Shown: piece after piece, positions 7,844-15,453 of the stretch
Position numbering within the stretch: position 1 is the stretch's first letter
Layout: the number at the start of each line of letters is the position of its first letter
Assembly (NCBI GenBank): GCA_016215025.1
Contig: JACRMI010000130.1
Span: 1 to 58,524 of the forward strand
Direction: 5' to 3'
DNA length: 58,524 nucleotides
Source of the DNA: Chloroflexota bacterium
GTDB taxonomy: Bacteria > Chloroflexota > Anaerolineae > UBA4142
Program-made: the position numbers and the translations under genes
Notes under the pieces: model-generated
What the model saw: only the letters and a program-made list of their open reading frames with translations
What the model was told of the DNA's origin: nothing
The model's database searches: none

Positions 7844-9250
7844 ATGCCTTCACAACAGGATTCGAGTGCAATGGGCCATCGCGCACTCAAACTACTGCTC
7901 GCTCTGCGACAATGGGGCGACGTTCAACAACTCAACGCCGTTTTTGGACCGGGGAATCCGAACGGGATCGAGATCGTTACGTGGACGCAAGATGGCTCTC
8001 GCATCTTTACCGACGCGACCTCTCTCGATGCCGACATCGTATTGATCGACCCAACGCTGCCTGCGTTTGAGCCGAACGACATTCAGCGACTTTACCATCA
8101 CGAAAGCAAGCCGATTGTCACGCTTGGCGCGATTCCACCACAAGGCGATTGGGGATCGAAACTTTACCAACTCGGCATCAAGGGACACGTCGATCTGCCG
8201 ATCGGCGAAGCGCAGGCACGCGCACTCGTCGCGATGGGACACCAGGCAGTCCAGGATGCATTACGAGAGCGTTCGTCGCCCAGCTATATCCCGCAAGTCT
8301 CGACCCAGGTCGCGCAGATCATCGCCACGCATGGCTGGGAGAAAAGCGTGGTCGCCGTGTGGGGCGCGAAAGGCGGTGTCGGGAAGAGTACGATTTCGGA
8401 AAACCTTGCTGCCGTCCTGGGTATCATCTCTAATCGTAACACGGTGCTCGTCGACGCGAATATGGCGGGCGGTAACACACACATCCACCTGGGTTTTCCT
8501 GAATCGGTGATCGCGAAGAATATCGCGGCACTCGCGCGGCGATACCAAATGAATCTTGCTACGCAAGGGTATCGCGGCAATGGGAACGTCGGGATGCTCT
8601 CCGCTCAATCGGTCCTTTCGCCGAGCGAAGTGCAAGGACACCTGACGCCGTTTCGGAATAATCTGCGCGTGCTGATCGGACTACCGAAACAGTTTATGGG
8701 CGGCGACGACTACTTTCAAGGCGAACTGGGTCGCGGGTATATGCATGAACTCTTGAGCGTGATCGGAAGCATGGCGGACTTTGTCGTGATGGATCTTGGA
8801 CAAGACACGAATGCGGCCCTTCACTTACAAGCACTGCGCGACGCGAACTATGTCTTCGTCGTGATCAATCCGGATGCGGCGAGCGTCCGCGCGACCGGCG
8901 AAGTGATGGAAACGCTGTTCAAAATCGTCCAACTCGATGCGAAGAAATTCCGGCTCGTCGTGAATCGTTTTCACCCGGAACATGGCATCGCACGCAAAGA
9001 CATCGTGAACGCATTGCAAATGCCTGAAGTCGGCGTCGTCCCAGATGGCGGTCCGAAAGTAACGGCATCACTCAATCGCGGCTATCCCCTCGTAATTGAT
9101 TCACGTGGGGAGATTGCGCGAGCGATTGTCTCGATCGCGTCAACGCTCTATCCACCCGTATCCCAAGTATGGGCGCATCGTGGAAAGCTGGGCAGCGAGA
9201 AGAGCGAAGGACTGGGAAAGAAGCTGACCGAGTTGGTCTTCGGAGCGTGA
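7844..9250 (+). CDS. cpaE: CpaE/TadZ-like MinD-type ATPase (set A)
   Basis: The 468-residue product has a receiver-like N-terminal domain (about 15-130, with VLIDPTLPAF) and a ParA/MinD ATPase domain. The deviant Walker A KGGVGKST lies at about residues 176-183, VLVDANMAGGN follows, and FVVMDLGQDTN is the second switch-like motif. TadZ/CpaE proteins place the Tad secretion machine at a cell pole and recruit the ATPase. The gene lies between cpaB and cpaF, the usual order. An acidic phospho-acceptor in the receiver-like domain is not obvious, so it may be a pseudo-receiver. Confidence 0.88.
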   Translation: MPSQQDSSAMGHRALKLLLALRQWGDVQQLNAVFGPGNPNGIEIVTWTQDGSRIFTDATSLDADIVLIDPTLPAFEPNDIQRLYHHESKPIVTLGAIPPQGDWGSKLYQLGIKGHVDLPIGEAQARALVAMGHQAVQDALRERSSPSYIPQVSTQVAQIIATHGWEKSVVAVWGAKGGVGKSTISENLAAVLGIISNRNTVLVDANMAGGNTHIHLGFPESVIAKNIAALARRYQMNLATQGYRGNGNVGMLSAQSVLSPSEVQGHLTPFRNNLRVLIGLPKQFMGGDDYFQGELGRGYMHELLSVIGSMADFVVMDLGQDTNAALHLQALRDANYVFVVINPDAASVRATGEVMETLFKIVQLDAKKFRLVVNRFHPEHGIARKDIVNALQMPEVGVVPDGGPKVTASLNRGYPLVIDSRGEIARAIVSIASTLYPPVSQVWAHRGKLGSEKSEGLGKKLTELVFGA

Positions 9251-9371
9251 GGAAGAAGTGGTCAGTGGGTAGTGGACAGTGCAGAGAAGCCATACGAAGC
9301 GGGCAGAAAGCAGACGACAGACGACAGACAACAAACCAAAGACGCGACAGCACAGACAGTAGGAAGAAGCG
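9251..9371 (+). repeat. Short degenerate tandem-repeat island between cpaE and cpaF
   Basis: The 121-bp gap is made of runs such as GTCAGTGGGTAGTGGACAGT and a (GACAGAC) series. This resembles the short tandemly repeated heptamers known in gaps of cyanobacterial genomes. No gene is present; the downstream ribosome site AGGAAGAAG is at its 3' end. Confidence 0.6.
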
Positions 9372-10763
9372 ATGATATCTGATCCAACGAAACGAGCACA
9401 ACAACAGAGCGAAATATCCCAGATGGTGGGTGCAGCACTCCGGCGACCCGAAGCGGGCGAGAATCCGTATCGCGTGGTCTTGCGCCAAGTCCGCCAGAAG
9501 TTGATGGCGACCTCCGACCCATACGAACTCGCACATCCGACAGAAGTGACTCGCCAAAAGGTCGAGACGCTCACCCGCCAAATTATTGCCGACTATCGGC
9601 TGGCGCAACCCGTTCAGGGGTTACCTGTCCTCGACCTGCCCGATGACGAGATCGTGCGGCGCGTCGTCAGCGATGTGCTTGGTTTCGGTCCCCTCGATCC
9701 ACTCCTGCGCGATGAACGGATCGAAGAAATCATCGTGAACGGTACGGACATCTGGGTCATCGACGAATCCGGCAAGCATCGCACTCAAACCAATGCCGGG
9801 GATGCCGATAGTCTCGTCGAATTGATTAATCGCTTGGTTGCGTCGACGGGACGGCAGGTGAATCTGGCAAATCCGATTCTCGACGCGCAACTTCCCGATG
9901 GCAGTCGCTTGAATGCAACCATTGCGCCGGTAGCCACACCCAGCCCGGCGATGACGATCCGGCGTCATCGTTTGGTCGCGCGCCAGATGCAGGACCTGGT
10001 GCAACTCGAATCGCTCACCGAAGCCGCCGCGCAATTTCTGAAAGCCGCGATTCAAGCGCGGCTCGGGATTCTCGTGGCTGGTGGAACGTCGAGCGGCAAA
10101 ACGAATTTCTTGAATGTCCTTGCGGGACTCTTTCCCGAAGGTGAGCGCGTCATCGTCATTGAAGACACGCGCGAATTGCAGTTGCCGATTCAAGATGTGG
10201 TCTATCAAACCGTGCGGTACGCGAATGCGGAAGGAACGGGCGAGATCACGCAACGGCGATTAGTCCAAAACGCGCTCCGTATGCGTCCTGATCGCATCGT
10301 GGTCGGCGAAGTGCGTGGCGCAGAGACACTCGATATGTTGCTCGCCGCAAACACAGGTCACGAAGGGTTTCTCTCGACGGTGCATGCGAACTCGGCGGGA
10401 CAAGCGCTCACTCGTCTCGTGCAATTGACCAAACTCGCATCCGAAGGAAGTTTGATCGACGATAAAACGGTGGCCGAGTGGATTACTGAAGCCTTTCACA
10501 TCGTCGCCTTCCTTCGACGCGATCCCTTTTCTGGCAAGCGACGTGTTGAAGAAATCATCGAACTCAGTGGTTCAGTCGAACAAGGGAATCGCATTTTGAA
10601 TCAACCGATTTTTACCCGCGACACGGAGCGCGGAGACCTGGTTCGCACACCGTATCCACTCGCACGAGCGGACCGCTTACGGGATCGGGGAGTCGATCCA
10701 ACACCTTTTGCCCCCGCGCCTAGAGCGATGGGAACACCTGAATCCTGGGCACGGAGGCGTTGA
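9372..10763 (+). CDS. cpaF: CpaF/TadA secretion ATPase (set A)
   Basis: 463 residues. The N-terminal domain carries DEIVRRVVSDVLGFGPLDPL and IEEIIVNG, typical of CpaF. Walker A GGTSSGKTN is at about residues 236-244, the Asp box is VIVIEDTRELQL, Walker B is RIVVGEVRGAETLDML (about 305-320), and the His box is GHEGFLSTVHANSA. The protein is a hexameric cytoplasmic ATPase that powers assembly of Flp pili with TadB and TadC. ATG 9372 follows AGGAAGAAG. The stop TGA is followed directly by the GTG of a 34-aa membrane protein. Confidence 0.95.
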   Translation: MISDPTKRAQQQSEISQMVGAALRRPEAGENPYRVVLRQVRQKLMATSDPYELAHPTEVTRQKVETLTRQIIADYRLAQPVQGLPVLDLPDDEIVRRVVSDVLGFGPLDPLLRDERIEEIIVNGTDIWVIDESGKHRTQTNAGDADSLVELINRLVASTGRQVNLANPILDAQLPDGSRLNATIAPVATPSPAMTIRRHRLVARQMQDLVQLESLTEAAAQFLKAAIQARLGILVAGGTSSGKTNFLNVLAGLFPEGERVIVIEDTRELQLPIQDVVYQTVRYANAEGTGEITQRRLVQNALRMRPDRIVVGEVRGAETLDMLLAANTGHEGFLSTVHANSAGQALTRLVQLTKLASEGSLIDDKTVAEWITEAFHIVAFLRRDPFSGKRRVEEIIELSGSVEQGNRILNQPIFTRDTERGDLVRTPYPLARADRLRDRGVDPTPFAPAPRAMGTPESWARRR

Positions 10764-10868
10764 GTGTTTGACGATCTAAGGTTCTTTGTACTGTTCAGCA
10801 GTCTTCAGTTGGGCGTCGTCTTTCTGCATTTGATGGTCACCATTCGTCCGCATCACGGGAACGACTAA
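10764..10868 (+). CDS. 34-aa membrane microprotein between cpaF and tadB
   Basis: GTG 10764 comes immediately after the cpaF stop and has GGAGG at 10752-10756 (7-nt spacing); the frame ends at TAA 10866-10868. The product is one hydrophobic helix (LRFFVLFSSLQLGVVFLHLM) with a charged N-terminus (MFDD) and a polar tail RPHHGND. The next gene, tadB, starts 13 nt later with its own weak site AAAGGG. No family is recognised. The position suggests a small subunit of the inner-membrane platform or a translational coupler. Confidence 0.6.
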   Translation: MFDDLRFFVLFSSLQLGVVFLHLMVTIRPHHGND

Positions 10869-10881
10869 GGGAAAGGGATTT

Positions 10882-11778
10882 ATGCTCTACGGTCCGAATG
10901 TTCTTTTTGCTTTCATCGGCGCGACGGGCGTCTTGGTTCTTGTTCTGTCGATCATGGCGATTCCGCATTATCAGATTGCGAAGGATGCGGAAGACCAAAG
11001 TTTTCTGGGGCGCTTGCAACGAAAACTCGATCAAGCCGATCTCAATATTACCGCCGCCGAGTTTCTCAAGACGTCAGTGTTCCTGGGGGTGGTTCTCGGA
11101 GTCGTCGCGTTCGTGTTGACGAATGCTATCGCCGCTGCACTCCTGGGTGCGATCCTGGGATTCTTCGCCTACTGGACGTACCTCGAAGATCGCCGCGAGA
11201 AACAACGCCGCGAATACCAGGAAGCCTTGCTTGAGGTCATCAACATTTTGCAAGAGGGGTTTGCCTCGATGCGGAGTTTGGAAATGGCGATTGCGACGGT
11301 CGCCGAGCACGCGCCTGAAATCGCCCGCGCCGACTTTGTCGAGATTGCGACCCAGATGTCCTTGCAAGCCAATCTGGAAGAGGTGCTGATGAAAGTCGCC
11401 AAGCGACGCCGCGACATGATCTTCGACCGACTCGTCGAAGCGTTGATTGCGAATCGGCGGACGGGTGGGCAACAACTGGGGCCGGTGCTCGCCGCATTGC
11501 GCGAGAGCGTGCAAGCTCTCGCATCAGGACGTCGGCGCGTCACCACTGCGCAAGAGCGCATCCGTTGGGAAGCACGCATCGTGTGTCTCGCACCCTTCAC
11601 CTTCATCGTCATCTTGCGACAAACCGCGCCTGATCTGCAAGGCCCGTTCTATGCCAGCCTCTTTGGGCAGATTGCGATTGTGCTCGTGGGCGTCATGTCA
11701 GCCCTGGCTTACTACTTCATGAACCGCCTTGGGGCGCGGGCGGTGCAGCCACTCGAAAGCGCAGGAGTGAGCGCATGA
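10882..11778 (+). CDS. tadB: TadB-like pilus platform protein (set A)
   Basis: 298 residues with a type II secretion F (GspF/TadB) layout: an N-terminal membrane segment, two central segments (VFLGVVLGVVAFVLTNAIAA and LLGAILGFFAYWTYL), a helical cytoplasmic domain containing LPIEDP-like NILQEGFASMRSLEMAI and RRTGGQQLGPVLAAL, and C-terminal membrane segments. TadB forms the inner-membrane platform that is turned by the CpaF ATPase. Its TGA stop overlaps the ATG of tadC (ATGA), so the two are translationally coupled. Confidence 0.9.
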   Translation: MLYGPNVLFAFIGATGVLVLVLSIMAIPHYQIAKDAEDQSFLGRLQRKLDQADLNITAAEFLKTSVFLGVVLGVVAFVLTNAIAAALLGAILGFFAYWTYLEDRREKQRREYQEALLEVINILQEGFASMRSLEMAIATVAEHAPEIARADFVEIATQMSLQANLEEVLMKVAKRRRDMIFDRLVEALIANRRTGGQQLGPVLAALRESVQALASGRRRVTTAQERIRWEARIVCLAPFTFIVILRQTAPDLQGPFYASLFGQIAIVLVGVMSALAYYFMNRLGARAVQPLESAGVSA

Positions 11779-12674
11779 CGATCCTGCTGGCTCTCATCGG
11801 TGGACTGGGTGTCCTCTTGATTTGGACAGGCGTAACGCATCCGTTCGTGGCGCGGATCGGCAATTCACGCACGCGCGTACAACTGCGCGCGGAAGAAGGA
11901 GAAAGGATTCAATTATCGCCACTCCTTGATCGCGCATTGGGTCCGTTACTTGATAGTGCGAGTCATACGCTCGCAGTGCTGTTGCGGCGCGAGGACAAAG
12001 ACCGCGAACTCATTGTTGCCGCCGGCTATCCACCACGCTATCGCACCGTCTACAACTTTTACGCGTGGAAGGTCTTTATCGCGACGATGCTTTTTCTCGT
12101 CGGGCTCTTCAATGCCCTCGCGATTGGACCTGGGTTTCTGCCCGTTGCACTCGGCTTGGGCATCCTGGGATTGTATCTCCCCGACTTTCACTTGCGGCAA
12201 CTCGTTCAAAAGCGACGCGAGATGATCCGAACCGAAATGGCGTTCGTGCTCCATCGGCTCGCCATCCAGGTCGCGGCAGGTCAAGCTTTGCCGCAAGCAT
12301 TGGAACAAATCGCGCTCAAGCCCGGCGGACCGTTCGTGCAAGAATTGCGTCAGGTCTCGACCGACATCTCGACGGGACACACGCTGACCGAAGCGCTCGA
12401 CGCATTTGCTCAGCGAGCCGCTGGCATCGACGAAGTGCGTCGGTTTGTCGATCTGCTCGAACGCGCACAACAACTCGGTAGTCCAATTGCCGAGGCGCTA
12501 ACGAGCATGGGACGCATCATGCAGGATCGTGTTCAGCAGGACATCGAAGCGCGTGGCATGGCGGCGTCCGTGCAAATGGTTTTACCGATTGGTTGTCTCA
12601 TTCTGCCGGCGATTGGCATCGTCGTGATGGGTCCTGGGATTTATCTCGCGGCACAATACTTTTTTCTAAAGTGA
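11775..12674 (+). CDS. tadC: TadC-like pilus platform protein (set A)
   Basis: 299 residues. It has an N-terminal membrane segment, central segments near residues 95-140 (MLFLVGLFNALAIGPG, LPVALGLGILGLYLPDFHL), a GspF-type cytoplasmic domain with EMAFVLHRLAIQVAAGQALP and LTEALDAFAQRA, and a last membrane segment IGCLILPAIGIVVMGPGIYL. It starts four bases inside tadB (ATGA overlap). Together with TadB it forms the platform for Flp pilus extension. The operon may continue into the pilin gene at 12860 after a 185-bp gap with several inverted repeats. Confidence 0.9.
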   Translation: MTILLALIGGLGVLLIWTGVTHPFVARIGNSRTRVQLRAEEGERIQLSPLLDRALGPLLDSASHTLAVLLRREDKDRELIVAAGYPPRYRTVYNFYAWKVFIATMLFLVGLFNALAIGPGFLPVALGLGILGLYLPDFHLRQLVQKRREMIRTEMAFVLHRLAIQVAAGQALPQALEQIALKPGGPFVQELRQVSTDISTGHTLTEALDAFAQRAAGIDEVRRFVDLLERAQQLGSPIAEALTSMGRIMQDRVQQDIEARGMAASVQMVLPIGCLILPAIGIVVMGPGIYLAAQYFFLK

Positions 12675-12802
12675 CGCGCGGTCGGTGGCGTGTGACGTGA
12701 AGGCATGACAGAGTTACTTATCCCACGTCATCGACCGCACTATAGAAGGGGGGAATGACGGGGACGCTTCTCCCGGTAAATCGGGATGCGCGAATCAGAA
12801 CG

Positions 12803-12838
12803 GAGAGGCAAAAATGGCTCCCCACCAAGATGCCTCTC
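12803..12838 (+). repeat. Leader hairpin before the first Flp pilin gene
   Basis: GAGAGGCA (12803-12810) and TGCCTCTC (12831-12838) are perfect inverted repeats around a 20-nt loop, ending 7 nt before the AAAGGAG of the pilin gene. Upstream, 12675-12740 also holds a partial inverted repeat (TGACGTG with CACGTCA; CGGTCG with CGACCG). No T-run follows, so a role in mRNA stability or attenuation is more likely than full termination. Confidence 0.5.
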
Positions 12839-12859
12839 AATTCCAAAAGGAGTCAACGC

Positions 12860-13048
12860 ATGACCAATTTTTCAAAGGCAGTGTGCATTTTGCGGCAGTT
12901 CCACCAATCCGAGTCAGGACAAGACATCATGGAATACGCCATTATTGTGGCGTTTGCCGTGACCGTGATTGCTGTGCTTGCCCTGCTCTACAACACCATC
13001 AAGGATGTTTTGCGCAATGCAAACTCACAACTGCAAGGCATTCGTTAG
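12860..13048 (+). CDS. flp: Flp-type pilin (set A)
   Basis: ATG 12860 with AAAGGAG at 12846-12852 gives 62 residues; longer starts upstream have no ribosome site. The product has a basic leader ending in SESG, then QDIMEYAIIVAFAVTVIAVL. This is the Flp prepilin signature, with cleavage by prepilin peptidase after Gly and Glu at +5. The mature pilin is about 42 residues with a short polar tail NANSQLQGIR. Its peptidase is probably the TadV protein at 28341-28943, since none lies closer. Confidence 0.9.
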   Translation: MTNFSKAVCILRQFHQSESGQDIMEYAIIVAFAVTVIAVLALLYNTIKDVLRNANSQLQGIR

Positions 13049-13125
13049 CGAATTGCGATTAGCGGATAGCAAATTGCGAACAGTGAAACTTCTATTTCGC
13101 CATTCGCAGAGCGCAACGCGCAATT
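13049..13125 (+). repeat. Degenerate short repeat island (GCGAATTGCGATT-like)
   Basis: The gap after the pilin gene is built from variants of GCGAATTGCGA, GCGGATAGCAAATTGCGAA and CATTCGCAGAGCGCAACGCG. The following pilin-like gene seems to read through part of it, so its N-terminus is partly encoded by the repeat. Confidence 0.5.
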
Positions 13126-13532
13126 TCCACTGTGACGAACGCGGTCAAGACCTGGTCGAGTGGACCGTCGGTCTGCCAGTGTTCATGATCCTTTGTGCTG
13201 GCATCGTTTTCTATGCGTGGATGTGGTGGAACCAGGTTGCCGCCGCCGCCGCAGTGCATGATGGCACGTACCTGGCTGCGATGCGCGGTGGTGACACAGG
13301 TGCTGGGTACGTACGCACACAGCGGATGTTGCGCTCGGCAGTCGGCGGATTCGCAAATTCGTACAGCGTCTCGATTGGCGCAGACGCAAGTCGTCGGAGT
13401 GTGAGTGGCTCGGTGCGGAATAGTAGTCTTTTTAGTCTGCCGTACCTGGGTGCTTTACCGCTCAACATTCAGGCGCAAAGTTTCCAACGCCTGGAGCAAT
13501 TCTATGGCGGTCCGCCGCGGGGATGGTGGTGA
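13083..13532 (+). CDS. TadE-like minor pilin/pseudopilin
   Basis: The frame is open from 12969, but the upstream part overlaps the flp gene; GTG 13083 is the first start after the pilin stop and is uncertain because no good ribosome site is visible. The core signature is DERGQDLVEWTVGLPVFMILCAGIVFY: a basic leader, Gly, Glu at +5 and one hydrophobic helix, as in TadE/TadF pseudopilins. The rest (VAAAAAVHDGTYLAAMRGG) resembles the TadE extracellular part, and the C-terminus is PPRGWW. TadE-like proteins are minor pilins needed for Flp pilus formation. Confidence 0.75.
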   Translation: MKLLFRHSQSATRNFHCDERGQDLVEWTVGLPVFMILCAGIVFYAWMWWNQVAAAAAVHDGTYLAAMRGGDTGAGYVRTQRMLRSAVGGFANSYSVSIGADASRRSVSGSVRNSSLFSLPYLGALPLNIQAQSFQRLEQFYGGPPRGWW

Positions 13533-13634
13533 AATACAAAAGATGAAAGATAAAGGATGAAAGATGAATAGAAAATTAGAACAACGAAAAACAAATAAGG
13601 TTTTTCATCTTTCATCTTTCATCCTTCATCCTTC
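13533..13634 (+). repeat. Inverted heptamer arrays (GATGAAA / TTTCATC)
   Basis: AAAGATGAAAGATAAAGGATGAAAGATG (13540-13567) faces TTTTTCATCTTTCATC and its continuation (13601-13634) across a 35-nt AT-rich loop. The two arms are complementary heptamer arrays and could form a long imperfect stem. The start codon of the next gene lies inside the left arm, and residues 14-23 of its product are encoded by the right arm. Confidence 0.65.
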
Positions 13635-14046
13635 GGCTGGGCAGGCGTACATCGAACTCGTGATGGTGTTGCCCTTATTCCTGATTGTCATCGCCGCGCT
13701 GATTCTCTTTGGGCGCGTACTCTATGTCAAGATCGCGCTCGATATGACGAGCTACGATGCGTGCCGTGCGGCGGTTGAAGCGTTGCAACCCGGCGATGGA
13801 GTATCTCAGGGAATGGTTGCAGGACAAGCAACGCTTCGAGGATTTTACTTGAACCCCGCCGGCGCAAACATCACGATTTCACCCGCTGGAGGATGGACCC
13901 GCGGATCGCCAGTGCGATGTGTTGCAGCATACGATTTGTTCGTCGGCGACATTCCCGCTCTGTCGTCGATTGCCAGCGGATCGGGAGTGCCGCTTCAATC
14001 CACGACCTGGTCGCGCGTGGAACTCTGGCGCTCCGATTGGCGATGA
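13564..14046 (+). CDS. tadE: TadE-like minor pilin
   Basis: ATG 13564 lies in the repeat island. The 160-residue product has an odd N-terminus (FHLSSFILHPS) coded by TTTCATC repeats, then GQAYIELVMVLPLFLIVIAALILFG, the TadE signature with Gly, Glu at +5 and a single helix. The extracellular part contains the TadE-typical YVKIALDMTSYDACRAAVEAL. The true start could lie within the repeat, because the TadE part begins only at residue 25. It follows the related gene at 13083 and precedes a palindrome pair that probably separates transcription units. Confidence 0.85.
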   Translation: MNRKLEQRKTNKVFHLSSFILHPSAGQAYIELVMVLPLFLIVIAALILFGRVLYVKIALDMTSYDACRAAVEALQPGDGVSQGMVAGQATLRGFYLNPAGANITISPAGGWTRGSPVRCVAAYDLFVGDIPALSSIASGSGVPLQSTTWSRVELWRSDWR

Positions 14047-14096
14047 TCAAGCATTGGAACCGGCGAGCACGGATGCACCGATAGAGTTACAACGGC

Positions 14097-14180
14097 AGGT
14101 TGTACGCGCGTACGAAAAGCGACCTATATCTCGGTTAGAGATGATTACTCCCACTACCTTTTCGTACGCGCGTACAACCT
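14097..14180. promoter_or_regulatory. Palindrome pair GTACGCGCGTAC (locus 1)
   Basis: The 12-bp palindrome occurs at 14102-14113 and 14164-14175, centres 62 bp apart. Each lies in a longer 23-bp arm (14097-14119, 14158-14180) that is the perfect reverse complement of the other. The same palindrome occurs before the coupling-protein gene (43685-43755) and before parB (50275-50377). It is probably a binding site of the ParB-like protein, acting on the gene at 14201. Confidence 0.75.
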
Positions 14181-14200
14181 CCAAGCAAGGATGAAACGCT

Positions 14201-14668
14201 GTGAGCAAGCAAATGAAATTGAGAATGCAGAGAGTCGGTCAACGGCTCCGCGACGAGCAAGGACAATACCTTGTCCAGACCGTCATCCTACTACCGATGA
14301 TGATGATTCTCGTCGGACTCGTGCTCGACGGCGGTTGGATGTACTGGCAATACCGCCGCGCCGAAATTACCGTGAATGCTGCCGCGCAAGCCGCGAGCCA
14401 CGCGATTGATGTAGAGTATTTTCGCCAGACAAACCAAGTCCGCTTGGATTCCGGCGAAGCGTGGAGTGCCGCGAGCGGTTTTGTGAACATCAACCAGCGC
14501 GGACAGATGCAGGTGACTGGGATTCAGATCGGCAATAACCAAGTGATCGTGAATGCAAATGCCGAGGTGCAAACCATTTTCTTTCGACTTGCCGGCATCT
14601 CCTCGCTCTCAATGCGAGTGGAAGGTCGAGCTTATCCGGCATTCGGAATCAACGTGGAGGGTCAATGA
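14201..14668 (+). CDS. TadG/TadE-like pseudopilin
   Basis: GTG 14201 is the chosen start, with CAAGG upstream. The 155 residues begin with a basic leader, then DEQGQYLVQTVILLPMMMILVGLVLD, a TadG/TadE-type hydrophobic helix after Gly. The +5 position is Val rather than Glu, so processing may differ. The segment AAAQAASHAIDVEYF is TadG-like. The gene follows the palindrome pair at 14097-14180, so it may be the first gene of a ParB-controlled unit, and it overlaps the next gene by ATGA. Confidence 0.75.
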   Translation: MSKQMKLRMQRVGQRLRDEQGQYLVQTVILLPMMMILVGLVLDGGWMYWQYRRAEITVNAAAQAASHAIDVEYFRQTNQVRLDSGEAWSAASGFVNINQRGQMQVTGIQIGNNQVIVNANAEVQTIFFRLAGISSLSMRVEGRAYPAFGINVEGQ

Positions 14669-15453
14669 CACTCAAAGGCAAATTCATTCAAGAAGATACA
14701 CTGCGCAATCGCAAACGACTCGGTTCACTCGCTTGGATCCTCATCTTTATCGTCGTCCTGTTTCTATTGGCGTGTGTGCTAGGCGCATTCCTGCTGGTCA
14801 CGCGGAATGTCTCGCCATTACTCCCAGTCCCAGCCAGTCCAACCCAAATCGCCGGGAATGTGACGCTTACCGTTAGCTCAATCACCGTGACGCCGACCAT
14901 CCAAACATCCCAGGTGATCACGTGGACGGTGTCGCCCGCTAAGAATCCACTGGGGCAAACGATCTACGACGGACCGCCGGAGATCAAAGCCTGGGTCATG
15001 CGTGACTATCAAGCCGCGCAAAAATGGAAGATGGATCATCTGTTTGACCGCGATTATTTGCTCACCCATCTTGCCGAATATTTTACCGATAAGGCATTGG
15101 AGAAAGAGCGCCGTGATATTGAAGACAGCTTCGACGGATCGCTCAAAGTGATTTCTGCGCCACTCGCGTTTCAGTCGCATTTGCCATCGCCGATGGACAA
15201 ACCCGTCTTCAACGCGTTCTCCGCCGACGGGATGCAGATGAACCTGTCCGATTTCAACGGACCCAGCTGGAAGTTCTATGACACGCGCACCCGCAAATTG
15301 ATCGCGGCTCAAGTCCACCGAGGAACTTGGGGTTACACGCTGGAATACGCCGCGCAAGCCAAACGCTGGAAAGTCGCGCGCCTAACGATGAAGTACGACC
15401 TCGACGACGACCAGCCGACGTACGCGGATGAACTCTTTCGGATCATTCGATGA
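14665..15453 (+). CDS. Membrane-anchored extracellular protein of unknown function
   Basis: 262 residues. A basic N-terminus is followed by one membrane span (LAWILIFIVVLFLLACVLGAFLL, about residues 23-45), a Thr/Pro-rich stretch with repeated TVSSITVTPT, and a folded domain (about 100-262) rich in charged and aromatic residues. The start overlaps the previous stop by ATGA and its own stop overlaps the next start. The C-terminal domain could be NTF2-like, but I cannot establish this from the sequence. It is likely a pilus-associated surface protein. Confidence 0.6.
   Translation: MTLKGKFIQEDTLRNRKRLGSLAWILIFIVVLFLLACVLGAFLLVTRNVSPLLPVPASPTQIAGNVTLTVSSITVTPTIQTSQVITWTVSPAKNPLGQTIYDGPPEIKAWVMRDYQAAQKWKMDHLFDRDYLLTHLAEYFTDKALEKERRDIEDSFDGSLKVISAPLAFQSHLPSPMDKPVFNAFSADGMQMNLSDFNGPSWKFYDTRTRKLIAAQVHRGTWGYTLEYAAQAKRWKVARLTMKYDLDDDQPTYADELFRIIR

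Noticed and set aside
9072..9608. 178-aa minus-strand frame across the cpaE-cpaF gap
   Set aside because: It covers two real genes and a repeat island; its composition reflects the repeats.
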